Shown here: positions 1 through 11,428 of the stretch, one piece after another
Position numbering within the stretch: the stretch's first letter is position 1
How the letters are laid out: every line of letters begins with the position of its first letter
Assembly: GCA_010909165.1 (NCBI GenBank)
Contig: MU008154.1
Span: forward strand, 1,380,360 to 1,444,359
Origin: Anthoceros angustus
Taxonomy: Eukaryota > Streptophyta > Anthocerotopsida > Anthocerotales > Anthocerotaceae
Reading direction: 5' to 3'
DNA: 64,000 nucleotides
Program-made: the position numbers and the translations under genes
The notes under the pieces: generated by a model
Database searches by the model: none
Seen by the model: only the letters and a program-made list of their open reading frames with translations
What the model was told of the DNA's origin: nothing

Positions 1-84
1 ACTCTCGTGTTTTGATGGATTGTGTGCTATGGGACACCGCTTTGGGACACTTCGAATTTTGACTGTGGTTTCCGGTGGAAGCAG

Positions 85-2021
85 GAGTCGAACAAGAACA
101 ACTTGAAGGATTTTGTGCATGTGGCCGGTCCTCTAGGAGTGTCTCATTTTATGATCCTGTCATGCACCAAGGAGGCGCCGTATCTGCGGGTGGCAAGAGC
201 TCCACATGGTCCCACGCTGACCTTCAAGATTCATTCCTACTCGTTGGCAGCAGATGTTGCCAATGCCCAAATTAGGCCCAGGGCCCCTCCTGCCATTTTC
301 AAGACCACTCCTCTGGTATGTGTCTCCTGGAATGAGGGTGTTTGATGGTGGATTGTTGCCGATGTTGATGGTGACCGAAGTTTTATTTCTTAATTGGAAG
401 AGTTAGTTTGCGTCCATGCACACTTGTTGAAGTGGGCTGCTCTTGTAGGTAGTGCTCAATGGCTTTAAGTCGGACGTGGAGCAGTTGAAGCTTGTTACCA
501 TCATGTTCCAGAACCTGTTCCCGCCTATTGACATTCGAACTGTAAACTTTCTGGCCACCACTGTATCAGAAGCATGCAGCAGCTCCAAGTTTTTGTGCTC
601 AAACCCTTTTCTTACTAGATACTGGATGCAGGTCAAACTGGCAACCTGCCAGAGGGTGTTGCTTCTGAACTACGATGAGGAAACGAGATGCATAGATTTC
701 CGACACTATTCCATATCGGCTCAACCTGTGGGGGTGACTCGCACCGTCCGGAAACTTGTCCAGAGGAAATCTATTCCCAATCTGAGCGGGATGAGTGACA
801 TCAGTGAGTTTCTCACAAAGTAAGGTGTCTTTCTTTGCTCCTCTTGATGATGGATACAGGATAGGGGCCTGTATGGTAACAGAGCTGAGCTCGGAGGCAG
901 CTTCCAAGCAACATGAGTCTTTGCTGGACTTGCAGATCATGACACCTTCTTCAGAGATCACTTAACACGTGTGTCCTTTTGGGTCAGGGATTGAAGTATT
1001 ATGGATAGCATAGTAATAGTGTTGTTTAACTGTCATAAAGAGTCAATGTGGTGGTTTGTCATAGAATAGTTGAAACCTGTGCAGGCCAGGGTACGGCTCT
1101 GAGAGTGAGGCAGAAGATGAAGCAGCAAGAGTAATTCTTCCTGATCACTACGGAAAAGGAAATGTTCCTTCCAACAAAAGTGCGGTGAAGCTCCATGAGA
1201 TTGGTCCTCGGATGACCCTTCAATTGGTCAAGGTTGAAGAGGGTCTTTGTGCAGGAGCAGTCATGTTTCACGAATATGGTATGCCTTGCTCTCCTGCTGT
1301 GATCTGTATGCTCGCTTGTTCCGGCATGACTGAATTATTTTGGTCCTGTATAATATTTTTTGTAAACAGTCAAAAAGACATCCGAAGAAATTGCTGCACT
1401 ACGGGATGCTGTGGAGAAAAGGGAAGCTCTTCGCAAGCAGCGAAAGGCAGAACAAGAGGCCAATGTGAAGCGAAAGGAGTAAGTTTCTCATCTTTTTCGT
1501 TTGTTTCTGGAAATAACGTTGAGCAAACATTCTTATTACGAGGTTGTAACACTATTTCATCTCAAATGCTCAGATTAGAGAGGCAAAAGCGGAAAAGGAA
1601 GAAGCCAGACTACAATGAGCCAGAACAGAAGGAAGCGGAGGAGGATGTTGATGAAGCTGATGCTGAGGCTGAGGCTGATTCCGAAAATGAGGCTCAGAAA
1701 GTGGACGACGAGGAAGATGACGATGCAGAATGGTACCGCAAGGAAGTTGGGCAGGAACCAGATGAAGGTAATCTGCAGCTTTCTGTTGTCAGTTCTTGTC
1801 CTGACCAGCTGGATCTGCTTGGTTTGATGTCTTCACTCATACGTGCAGGCTTTGTGGCTGGAGCAAGGCCGAATGGGACCTTCTCAAATCGGTTTGGTAG
1901 GAGAGGTAGAGGTGGACGGGGTAGAGGTGGAAGGGGCAGGGGCAGGGGCGGGGGACGTCGAAGCGAAGGCGAACACAAGCGTTCAAGAACCGACAATGGG
2001 CGGAATCACCGTACTCAGTAG
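85..2021 (+). CDS. PPAN: Peter Pan-like Brix-domain ribosome biogenesis protein, copy 1 (5' partial)
   Basis: PPAN/SSF1 proteins carry a Brix domain, act in the nucleolus and are needed for 27S pre-rRNA processing and 60S subunit assembly. Seven exons are visible: 85-315, 449-541, 632-819, 1085-1278, 1370-1478, 1574-1767 and 1849-2021. All junctions are GT-AG, and the phases add to an open frame of 393 codons plus TAG. Recognisable family motifs are KDFVHVAGPLGVSHF, GPTLTFKIHSYSLAADV, IDFRHYSI and EIGPRMTLQLVKVEEGLC. An acidic stretch (exon at 1574) precedes DAEWYRKEVG, and the tail is RG-rich and basic, as in the family. The window starts inside the intron before the 85 exon; copy 2 shows that two 5' exons (63 codons) are missing here, giving about 456 aa in total. 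It is convergent with RPS18. No disabling change is visible, so this is probably the functional copy. Confidence 0.9.
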
Positions 2022-2398
2022 GCAGACTGATTAATTTGTAATCACACCCGAGGCGGGCATCTCTCCGCCCGGCCAGTTGTCCATTTTTTGTACTTCAACC
2101 TAGCAAGCCCTCTTTGTACCATCTCTTATGTGAAAGAGCCAGCGTATCGGTTGCAACTCTACTGCTGAAGATTCGAGCGGACAAACGGAATCACAAGAGT
2201 GCTAGTACTCAAGAGCTTAAAGAACAGCAGAATCCGCTTGACAAAACGTCTGCGCGACTCAACCTACCGTTGCAATTCACACAATAGTGCAACAAGACGA
2301 TTTACTGTCACATGATCAAATGACATGTGGCCGTTCCTAATCAATGTTCCAAAACATCTGCCAAAATTTCATCCAACAGGTACAGAAGACTGCACCCT
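2022..2398. other. Convergent 3' intergenic region (PPAN/RPS18), copy 1
   Basis: Tail-to-tail spacer between PPAN copy 1 and RPS18 copy 1. It must contain both 3' ends. No clear polyadenylation signal or further gene is visible. The same spacer recurs in copy 2 (6076-6503). Confidence 0.6.
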
Positions 2399-3211
2399 CT
2401 ACCGCTTCTTCGACACTCCGACAGTTCTTCCACGTCTTCCAGTGGTCTTCGTGTGTTGTCCACGCACGCGCAGGCCCCAGTAGTGGCGAAGACCACGGTG
2501 ATTCCTGCACATAGTATAACGACCATAACACAATGAACAAACCATAATCCAACGTACATGGATTACTAAAACATTAAACAATCAAGCATCACAGGGAGGC
2601 ACAATTCGGTCCATAGGATTGCAGGAAACTGACCTGATCTTCTTGAGGCGCTCCAGGTCATCCCTGAGCTTCATGTCCAGAGCGTTGGACACCACCTGAG
2701 AGTATCGGCCGTCCTTGTGGTCCTTCTTCCTGTTGAGGAACCAGTCGGGAATTTTGAACTGCCTGGGGTTACCGACAATAACCATGAGGCTCTCCAATTC
2801 AGCCGCTGTGAGTTCACCAGCCCTGCAGAAATGAGCCAAGTGAGCTGAGAAGTACAAGACATCGAATTCCTGTACAGAGTGCTACACGGCGAGGGCACCA
2901 TAGATCTGAAACCCTACTCCACAACCAGCGTCACTCGCTGCCTGATCAACCCCTCACCTCTTGCTCATGTCCACATCCGCCTTCTTGCAGACGAGATTGG
3001 CGAATCGCCGCCCCACTCCCTTGATAGAGGTCAGGGCAAACATAATCTTCTGTCTTCCATCAACGTTCGTGTTCAGCACACGAAGGATGTGCTGGAAATC
3101 TTCATTCGAAACCAGAGACTGAGACGGCCAGCAGGGCGTTAGCGCACAGCACAATGGCACAGAAAACAAGATCACCTCACAGACTTCATTCACAGACGCG
3201 GCACGCACCAT
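2399..3211 (-). CDS. RPS18: 40S ribosomal protein S18 (uS13), copy 1
   Basis: RPS18 (uS13) sits in the head of the 40S subunit and contacts the P-site tRNA and the B1 intersubunit bridge. Four exons on the minus strand (3211-3209, 3118-2958, 2822-2634, 2504-2399) join to 459 nt, exactly 152 aa plus TAG, the standard eukaryotic length. The first coding exon is only the ATG; the intron donor GTGCGT follows it directly. Typical stretches are [52 protein letters not shown] and the basic end [10 protein letters not shown]. Introns split codons at KR/AGEL and IR/NHRG. The frame is intact. It is convergent with PPAN copy 1 and divergent from PPAN copy 2, about 610 bp away. Confidence 0.96.
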
Positions 3212-3821
3212 CTTGTCCGGGGGCTGGCAGGGACGCGAAACCGCTGCAGATCCGAGAACGCGGATTCTGTTGTTTTTTTAGGTCTTGAGTATTGGCACTC
3301 CTTGTTGAACTAGCACCAACAATGGAAACAGGTGAGATGGTAGATTTACGGCCTTCCCACTTCAGCTTGTCTGGAGGCGGAGACAAACGATCCTCAGCGG
3401 GCTCGAGTGCTCTGAACCTACGGCCCCTGCGGATTAGGCCTGAAGTCCAGATGGCCTCTGCAGGATCAAATCCGAGAACAGAAGGGGAAGGTTTGCTTCT
3501 GCTTCGACTTGGGATCCTGCCTCTCTGGTCATTTGGTAGCTGGAAATAGAATCTCCCACAAGCTTCTTTTCATTTGGAGGTTGTTCACACCAGCTCTGAT
3601 AATACATTCAGCTCTCTCTCACGGGATGATGCTTCACAGCGAACCTTTCCTTCTCCTTGGATTTCACGATTTGCTCTTGCTGCAACGCCCGACGAGGTTG
3701 GTTTTAGGTTATCTCCACGGAGGTTTAGATCAACGAAGAGCGCTACATAGTCTGCGAAGTTGGGCACTTGAATTCCTCGAAACCCAACAAGCTTTGATCG
3801 TGCCCGTGTTTCATCTTTGTA
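3212..3821. promoter_or_regulatory. Divergent RPS18 copy 1 / PPAN copy 2 intergenic region
   Basis: A 610-bp head-to-head spacer between the RPS18 copy 1 ATG (3211, minus) and the PPAN copy 2 ATG (3822, plus). It must hold both promoters. No clean TATA box or telo-box is seen, unlike the RPS18 copy 2/SCAI spacer. Only the 45 bp nearest RPS18 match copy 2, so the two RPS18 genes have different promoters. The role is inferred from position. Confidence 0.4.
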
Positions 3822-6075
3822 ATGGCGCGTACAAGAAGAGTATGTTGCGAATTCTGCCTCCCGGGCTTGTCAATTCTCCTACAATTCCAGCTCCCTAGGG
3901 TTGGCACAGAGCGATCCCCTCACTACTGAGCTACCTTCTGAGTTGGTATTTTGATCCTGTTGTGCAGAACAAGAAGCGCACTCGGGACCAGCTTTGGGAC
4001 ACTCAGGCTCCAAATCCGACTGACAAGACGGTCCCCAAAAGTTTTGTCTTGGCAAGGGGGAAGATTCCGCATCTCCTCGGACGGCTGCTTCAGGACCTCC
4101 GGGAATTAATGATGCCCAACACAGCTCTAAACCTCAAAGTTCGTTTTCGTCATTCTGACTCTCGTGTTTTGATGGATTGTGTGCTATGGGACACCGCTTT
4201 GGGACACTTCGAATTTTGACTGTGGTTTCCGGTGGAAGCAGGAGTCGAACAAGAACAACTTGAAGGATTTTGTGCATGTGGCCGGTCCTCTAGGAGTGTC
4301 TCATTTTATGATTCTGTCATGCACCAAGGAGGCACCGTATCTGCGGGTGGCAAGAGCTCCACATGGTCCCACGCTGACCTTCAAGATTCATTCCTACTCG
4401 TTGGCTGCAGATGTTGCCAATGCCCAAATTAGGCCCAGGGCCCCTCCTGCCATTTTCAAGACCACTCCTCTGGTATGTGTCTCCTGGAATGAGGGTGTTT
4501 GATGGTGGATTGTTGCCGATGTTGATGGTGAACGGAAGTTTTATGGCGGAATTGGAAGAGCTAGTTTTCGTCCATCCACACTTGTTAAGTGGGCTACTCT
4601 TGTAGGTAGTGCTCAATGGCTTTAAGTCGGACGTGGAGCAGTTGAAGCTTGTTGCCATCTTGTTTCAGAACCTGTTCCCGCCTATTGACATTCGAACTGT
4701 AAACTTTCTGGCCACCACTGTATCAGAAGCATACAGCAGCTCCAAGTTTTTGTGCTCAAACCCCTTTCTGACTAGATACTGGATGCAGGTCAAATTGGCA
4801 ACCTGCCAGAGAGTGTTGCTTCTGAACTACGATGAGGAAATGAGATGCATAGATTTCCGACACTATTCCATATCGGCTCAACCTGTGGGGGTGACTCGCA
4901 CCGTCCGGAAACTTGTCCAGAGGAAATCTATTCCCAATCTGAGCGGGACGAGTGACATCAGTGAGTTTCTCACAAAGTAAGGTGTCTTTCTTTGCCCCTC
5001 TTGATGATGGATACAGGATAGGGGCCTGTATGGTAACAGAGCTGCGCTCGGAGGCAGCTTCCAAGCAACATGAGTCTTTGCTGGACTTGCAGATCATGAC
5101 ACCTTCTTCAGAGATCACTTAACACGTGTGTCCTTTTGGGTCAGGGATTGAAGTATTATGGATAGCATAGTAATAGTGTTGTTTTACTGTCATAAAGAGT
5201 CAATGTGGTGGTTTCTCATAGAGTAGTTGAAACCTGTGCAGGCCAGGGTACGGCTCTGAGAGTGACGGTGAAGCTCCATGAGATTGGTCCTCGGATGACC
5301 CTTTAATTGGTCAAGGTTGAAGAGGGTCTTTGTGCAGGAGCAGTCTTGTTTCATGAATATGGTATGCCTCACTCTCCTGCTGTGATCTGTATGCTTGTTC
5401 CGGCATGACTGAATAACTTTGGTCCTGTATAATATTTTTGGTAAAGATCAAAAAGACTTCCGAAGAAATTGCTGCACTACGGGATGCTGTGGAGAAAAGG
5501 GAAGCTCTTCGCAAGCAGCGGAAGGCAGAACGAGAGGCCAATGTGAAGCGATACGAGTAAGTTTCTTATCTTTTTCGTTTGTTTCTGGAAATAACGTTGA
5601 GCAAACATTCCTATTACGATGTTGTAACACCATTTCATCTCAAATGCACAGATTAGAGAGGCAAAAGCGGAAAAGGAAGAAGCCAAACTACAAGACTCAG
5701 AAAGTGGACGACGAGGAAGAAGAAGATGCAGAATGGTACCGCAAGGAAGTTGGGCAGGAACCAGATGAAGGTAATCTGCAGCTTTCTGTTGTCAGTTCTT
5801 GTCTTGACCAGCTGGAGCTGCTTGGTTGATGGTTTTCACTCGTACATGTAGGTTTGGTGGCTGGAGCCAGGCCGAATGGAACCTTCTCAAATCGGTTTGG
5901 TAGGAGAGGAATAGGTGGAAGGGGTGGAGGTGCAAGGGGTGGAGGTGGGAGGGGTAGTGGTGGAAGGGGTAGAGGTGGAAGGGGTAGTGGTGGAAGGGGT
6001 AGTGATGGAAGGGGTGGAGGTGGAAGGGGTGGTAATGGAAGGGGTAGTGGTGGAGGGCAGGAGCGGGGGACGTAG
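3822..6075 (+). pseudogene. PPAN: Peter Pan-like Brix-domain protein, copy 2 (broken)
   Basis: This copy keeps the gene start: ATG at 3822 giving MARTRR, an intron 3840-3967, then exon 3968-4138 (NKKRTRDQLWDTQ to the NLK end), and exons 4242-4472, 4606-4698 and 4789-4976 matching copy 1. The exon beginning at 5242 is broken. A 74-bp deletion near 5263, relative to copy 1, shifts the frame into a TGA at 5279-5281. In the original frame a CAA codon has also become TAA at 5304-5306. The acidic stretch after KRKKPNY is shortened by a further deletion (about 5692), and the RG-rich tail is expanded as a 15-bp minisatellite ending at 6075. Two independent disabling lesions make it a pseudogene, or at best a truncated Brix protein. 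Promoter and splice sites look intact, so it may still be transcribed. Confidence 0.88.
5905..6058 (+). repeat. 15-bp G-rich minisatellite in the PPAN copy 2 tail
   Basis: About ten units of a GGTGGAAGGGGTAGT-like 15-mer, encoding repeated GGRGS-type pentapeptides. Copy 1 has only about three units at the equivalent place (1905-1960), so the array expanded after the duplication, or contracted in copy 1. Confidence 0.85.
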
Positions 6076-6503
6076 AAGCGAAGGCGAGCATAAGCGTCCA
6101 AGGCTGACAATGGGCGGAATCACCGCACGCAGTAGGCAGACTGATCAATTTCCAATCACACCCGTGGCGGGCAGCTCTCCGCCCGGCCGGTTGTCCATTT
6201 TTGTACTTCAACCTAGCAAGCCCCTCTTTGTATCATCGCTTATAGTAAAGAGCCAGCGTAACTCTACTACTGAAAATCCAAGCGGACAAACAGAATCACA
6301 AGAGTGCTGACACTCAAGAATTTAAAGAAGAACAGAATCCGCTTGACAAAACGTCTGCGCGACTCAGCCTACCATTGCAATTCACACAATGGTGCAACAA
6401 CACGTTTTACTGTCACATGATCAAATGACATGTGGCCGTTCCTAATCAATGTTCCAAAACATCTGCCAAAATTTCATCCAACAGGTACAGAAGACTGCAC
6501 CCT

Positions 6504-7316
<813 letters not shown>

Positions 7317-7436
7317 CTTGTCCGGGGTCTGCCGGGGACGCGAAGCCGCTGCAGATCCGAGGACGCACCGCAGAAAGCAGCTGGCAGCGGCAGCAAAGGG
7401 GTTCGCTACAGAGAGAGAAGGAGAAAATATACGAAG

Positions 7437-7595
7437 AAACCCTAACAGAGAGAGGCTGGCAAGGAGTAATCGGGTAACCAGCCTAAGACAAGAGGGAGTA
7501 TATATAGACTCTATTTGACGAGCCCTCGGTATCAGATATGGTGAACCCATCGTTTCTCTCGGTATATTCTGGTTAGGGTTTGTGAAAACCCTAAC
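7437..7595. promoter_or_regulatory. Shared RPS18/SCAI promoter: telo-boxes and TATA box
   Basis: The spacer has AAACCCTAAC at 7437-7446, its reverse complement around 7572-7581 and AAAACCCTAAC at 7585-7595. These telo-box motifs are established elements of plant ribosomal-protein and other translation-gene promoters. A plus-strand TATATATAG at about 7499-7507 is placed to start SCAI transcription near 7530, about 150 nt before its ATG at 7680. Motifs are seen directly; transcription start and function are inferred. Confidence 0.6.
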
Positions 7596-7623
7596 GAGAC
7601 GATACCGAGAGACGATGGGTTCA
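7542..7623. repeat. 82-bp imperfect inverted repeat (hairpin) upstream of SCAI
   Basis: The left arm begins TGAACCCATCG at 7542 and runs to TTAGGGTTT. After a spacer of about 4 bases the right arm returns from AAACCCTAAC to CGATGGGTTCA at 7623. The arms are about 38 bp with a few mismatches and bulges. The loop is flanked by the inverted telo-box pair. If transcription starts near the TATA at 7500, the whole structure would lie in the SCAI 5' UTR. Confidence 0.85.
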
Positions 7624-7679
7624 GAAACTGTGTCGAGACATACTGAAGAGGCGATTTTGAAGGTCCGTCGGCACAGGAT

Positions 7680-9605
7680 ATGGCGTACCCTGCCGGAGCT
7701 TCCGGCATCACACCAATAGAGGAATACCGCGCCCTGGTGGACAAGGCATATAGCAAGTTTTCTCGGCTGCGGGAGTTTCCTCCTTATGGGCGGAACAAAT
7801 GGGAGTTTTATTTTCACAAGGCTTTTCAAATCTACTCCAGGCTATGGAGATTTCAGCAAGAGAACCGGCAGAAGCTGGTGGACTCTGGGTTGAAGAGGTG
7901 GGAGATAGGCGAGATTGCTTCCCGGATCGGGCAGCTATACCACAGCTACTATTTGCGGACCAGCGAAGCTACTTTCCTGTGCGAGTCCTACATCTTTTAC
8001 GAGGCCATTTTGCACCGGGAGTACTTCAAGGAGACGGGGAAAGATCTGACATTGGCCAACAAGCAGCTGCGTTATTATGCCCGCTTCATCGTCATATGCT
8101 TGTTGTTGAACAAGCGGGATGCTGTGCAGAATCTGGTGAAGCAGCTGCGCGCTCTGGTGGAGGAGTACTCTGCCGCCTTTCAGGGTAGCGATGGTAAGGA
8201 GTGGAAGATCGTGTATCAGGAGATTGCCAGGTTTCTGAAGGCCGATGCTCCGTGTGAGAATACTCGGCCTTTGAGGTATAGCTTGTTGCTGGACCCGCAC
8301 CCAAGCTCGTTGCCGTCGCCTGTGAGCTTGGAAGGACTGGAGCCGCTGAAGTTGCAGGATGCGGTTCTTGCTAGCTATTATCATAATGAGGTGAGGTTCA
8401 GCGAGCTGACGCTGGATACCTTCAGGATGCTGCAGGCCATAGAATGGGAGCCGAGCGGTGCGTTCTATCGGATGAGGAACTTGGATGCGGCTAATGCCTC
8501 AGCTTCGAACGGGACCTTGCCTCCTCCGCACAGGGTGGATGACATCACTGATCCCAGTTTGCCTGCGAATCCGCACAAGTATATTCTCTACCGTCCGACT
8601 GTACCACAGCTCCTGATTGTACTAGCTACAGCTGTGGAGGAGCTCTCATCCAATTCTATCCTCCTCCTCTACTTGTCGGCTTCTGGAAAGGCAGCGAAAG
8701 GGTCTGCTTCGCACCCGACGTCTTTTTCGAACTCCTCGAGCAGCTTGAGTAATTTGTCACACGATGTCGTCGCTGAGGAGGTTGTGGTTGAGCGGAAGGA
8801 TGTGGCTGAGAACAGGGATAGCCACGTGAAGGGAGCTGCTGCGGGCGGTTTGGTTGACGGGATATGGCTCGGGTCACGTAGAAATCCTTCCCTGAACTAT
8901 CTGTACCCCAGTGATATTCTCCCCTTCACAAGGAGGCCTCTGTTTGTCATCATCGACAGTGACAACAGTTCTGTTTTTGAGAAAATCAACGGCGAGGAGA
9001 GAGGAGAACCGGCCTTGCTACTGCTGTCTCCTACCATCCAACCTTCTGATGACAGAGGATCATTGGCATCTTCACTTGGGAGCGGGAGTCTGTTCACCTT
9101 CTTTCTCACTGCACCCCTGCTGGCTTTCTTACGGCTTCTGGGCATCTCCATCGGTCAATTGTCACAGGCCACGTACGAACAATTGGAGAAGACTATTCAA
9201 TCTGTGTTTGCCGAGTGGGGAGAGATTCTTGCAACGTCGACAAGCATCAATATCCTGTGGGCTCGTATCCTGCTAGACCCTTTCCTCAGGCAGCTGGTTC
9301 TCAGGTTTGTCTTCTGTCGAGCTTGTTTCTCCCTGCATACAAGTTCTCGGGACGGGCCTGAATACATTCCCCGATGTCTGCCACCATTGCCGGAGGAGTT
9401 GATACCCCGCTCGAACGCTGTGGAAGCTGGCTTGTTGGAACTATCCCAGAGTCTTGGAATGGCAGAGCAATTCACGTTTTCCGCGGCCACTGAGGCAGAT
9501 CCAGCACCGGGCCCAGCTGTTGCCAGCAATGGAAGTATGGCAGAGGATCAGATGATTGAAAAGAAGTTGTCTGACCTTGGAGTAACCAGGAAGGACGTAA
9601 GATAG
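7680..9605 (+). CDS. SCAI: SCAI homologue (suppressor of cancer cell invasion family)
   Basis: A single-exon frame of 641 codons from ATG 7680 to TAG 9605. The N-terminal part is strongly typical of the SCAI family: [59 protein letters not shown] and [13 protein letters not shown]. The matches extend through [20 protein letters not shown], and the domain covers most of the chain. The middle (about residues 330-400) has a low-complexity Ser-rich insert. In animals SCAI is a nuclear cofactor that represses MRTF/SRF transcription and also acts with 53BP1 in break repair; the role in plants is not established. The start is chosen because it is the first ATG after the leader and the family homology begins about ten residues in. 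It is divergent from RPS18 copy 2. The absence of introns among intron-rich neighbours may reflect retroposition (inference). Confidence 0.9.
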   Translation: MAYPAGASGITPIEEYRALVDKAYSKFSRLREFPPYGRNKWEFYFHKAFQIYSRLWRFQQENRQKLVDSGLKRWEIGEIASRIGQLYHSYYLRTSEATFLCESYIFYEAILHREYFKETGKDLTLANKQLRYYARFIVICLLLNKRDAVQNLVKQLRALVEEYSAAFQGSDGKEWKIVYQEIARFLKADAPCENTRPLRYSLLLDPHPSSLPSPVSLEGLEPLKLQDAVLASYYHNEVRFSELTLDTFRMLQAIEWEPSGAFYRMRNLDAANASASNGTLPPPHRVDDITDPSLPANPHKYILYRPTVPQLLIVLATAVEELSSNSILLLYLSASGKAAKGSASHPTSFSNSSSSLSNLSHDVVAEEVVVERKDVAENRDSHVKGAAAGGLVDGIWLGSRRNPSLNYLYPSDILPFTRRPLFVIIDSDNSSVFEKINGEERGEPALLLLSPTIQPSDDRGSLASSLGSGSLFTFFLTAPLLAFLRLLGISIGQLSQATYEQLEKTIQSVFAEWGEILATSTSINILWARILLDPFLRQLVLRFVFCRACFSLHTSSRDGPEYIPRCLPPLPEELIPRSNAVEAGLLELSQSLGMAEQFTFSAATEADPAPGPAVASNGSMAEDQMIEKKLSDLGVTRKDVR

Positions 9606-11428
9606 CAATGCTGCCTGCAGTCTTGTAACTCGCCCACAATTACCATCCATTGTTAAAAGATGTTCAGTTCGCGGGGGCTCATTGGGAGCTCTGCTCGTGA
9701 TAGTGATCAGCCGCATTTCACTCTACTGGATTCGACAAGTGGACAACTGTGATGATTTCAAGCAAGGCAGCAAGTTTACTGGAAGTGTGATTTGGGTTGT
9801 CCTTGCTGGATTGGTCGTCATCGCCGCCTGTGGATTGGTAAGCCACTCTTTGATTTGACCTAGTGAAGTCTTCAAGGCTGGACATAATGTGAAGCGATAC
9901 AAGGCTGGAGCTCTGATATCTGGCTTCGGTGACCAGTTCCGGAAGATATGTTTCACCAGGCGGAACCACGCTTAGATTTGGACGTGGTGAACACCTTTAT
10001 CCCTTTTGGGTGGTGCCATTTCAGCACCCCTGCTATCGGCGAAGGCAGTTTGAGGCCAGCAACATAATTGTTTGAACATAATGTAATAAATTTATTAATA
10101 GGTAGATAGAAATTTGTAGGTACTAAGCATCCGGACACTATGCGGCACTGTCTACATGGTTATATTTCAATTAGCTTTTTATATACATAGTATCAGATTA
10201 GGTATATAATTTGTTATTCTACTAAGGTATATTTATACGTCATTAATCTTCATGTGCTAAAGTTAATCTATTAATTTAAATTTACTTTATATAGTGAATT
10301 TAATTGTGCATTTAATTTAGAGTAGGTATACCATAACCCCGTAGGGCTTCATACAACAGGTGGCTGTCGCGCCACAGCTGCATAGCGGGCATGGCACCGA
10401 AAGTTTCACATCCAAGCAATCACCCACCCTAAACCAAACCTAACACACTGTCTCAAGCAAAACCCGTGAACAATAAATGACGGTTCTAAGTTAAACACTG
10501 AAATGGCAAAAATCGATTGTGTCCCCTTTGGGCTTATCTGTCGACACTCCCTTTTCTTCCAAGAGCCTCACATCCACCGCCACCACGGGAGCTGTATGGT
10601 TGTCCTTCCTACCGAACAAACATCAGCAATCCGCCTCTCCCCGCGGATTGTTGCCCTTTTGATGCCCCCGCTTGGCGCCGTCCGCGATTAATCAGGCGAT
10701 CACTTAGGGAGAGACGGCACTGGATTCCGCGAGCGAAATCTCGCCGTAATTACACACGGCTTGGCGCCTCATGCTTGGCTTCCGGCTACTTGCCGATCTT
10801 TGGTCGGCCACCGCCAAGCTGCCGGTTGCTCCTCGGCCTGCGCTCCTAACACTCCTAACACTACCGCTGCTCATTACTCAGTACTGTACTAGCCCCGCAT
10901 CACCACCGGCCTTGACAAGTACACAGGTCCCATGAACCTGTAGTGATCGGTGGTCCGGTGAGATTGCCCACAATTGAAGCCCGACAGACGGTGCATTGGC
11001 ATGTGCTTGGCGATCAAGAGCGCCACACATCACCAAGATGCCTCCACAGCCTTGCAACATCGACGGTGACACACGGTCTTGCTGGCCCTAAGTTGCGAGC
11101 TGGCCAGCCTTGCAACTTTGGTGAGCAGCTCAGTGGGCGCTCACGCTGCCTTTTTCCGTGCCTCCGGCGCAACCACAATTGTTCTCTTTTCACCCCCAGC
11201 AACTCACAGACTCTATGCCTTGCGGACTGAGCCCTTGATCAACTGCCCGCTGCCCTAGGCACCTGCAGCCGTCACACACCTCATCGTTAGTCACGCTTCG
11301 CCCACGCGATTTCCAATTCCCCTTTGCCTCTGTTTGCGTGCAGTGTCGCCACGCTCCTGCTCCGGATCACTCCGCCCCACGCTCTCGCTACTTGCGTGTC
11401 GGTGCTGTACGTAAAACGCACACGGGCT
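9606..11428. other. SCAI 3' flank and unassigned DNA
   Basis: No gene is supported here. 9606-10080 is SCAI 3' flank. 10080-10330 is AT-rich. 10500-11400 is GC-rich with many short frames in several phases and no recognisable domain. It should contain the 3' end (polypurine tract and LTR) of the gypsy element to the right, but no convincing LTR pair was found against 20-21.4 kb. Confidence 0.5.

Noticed and set aside
5697-6211. Pro/Leu-rich and Thr/Pro-rich minus-strand frames over the minisatellite
   Set aside because: They are the complement of the G-rich repeat in the PPAN copy 2 tail, with no domain.
10330-10865. 3' LTR of element 1
   Set aside because: Some TG/CA-like ends can be imagined on the minus strand, but no matching second copy was found near 20-21.4 kb.
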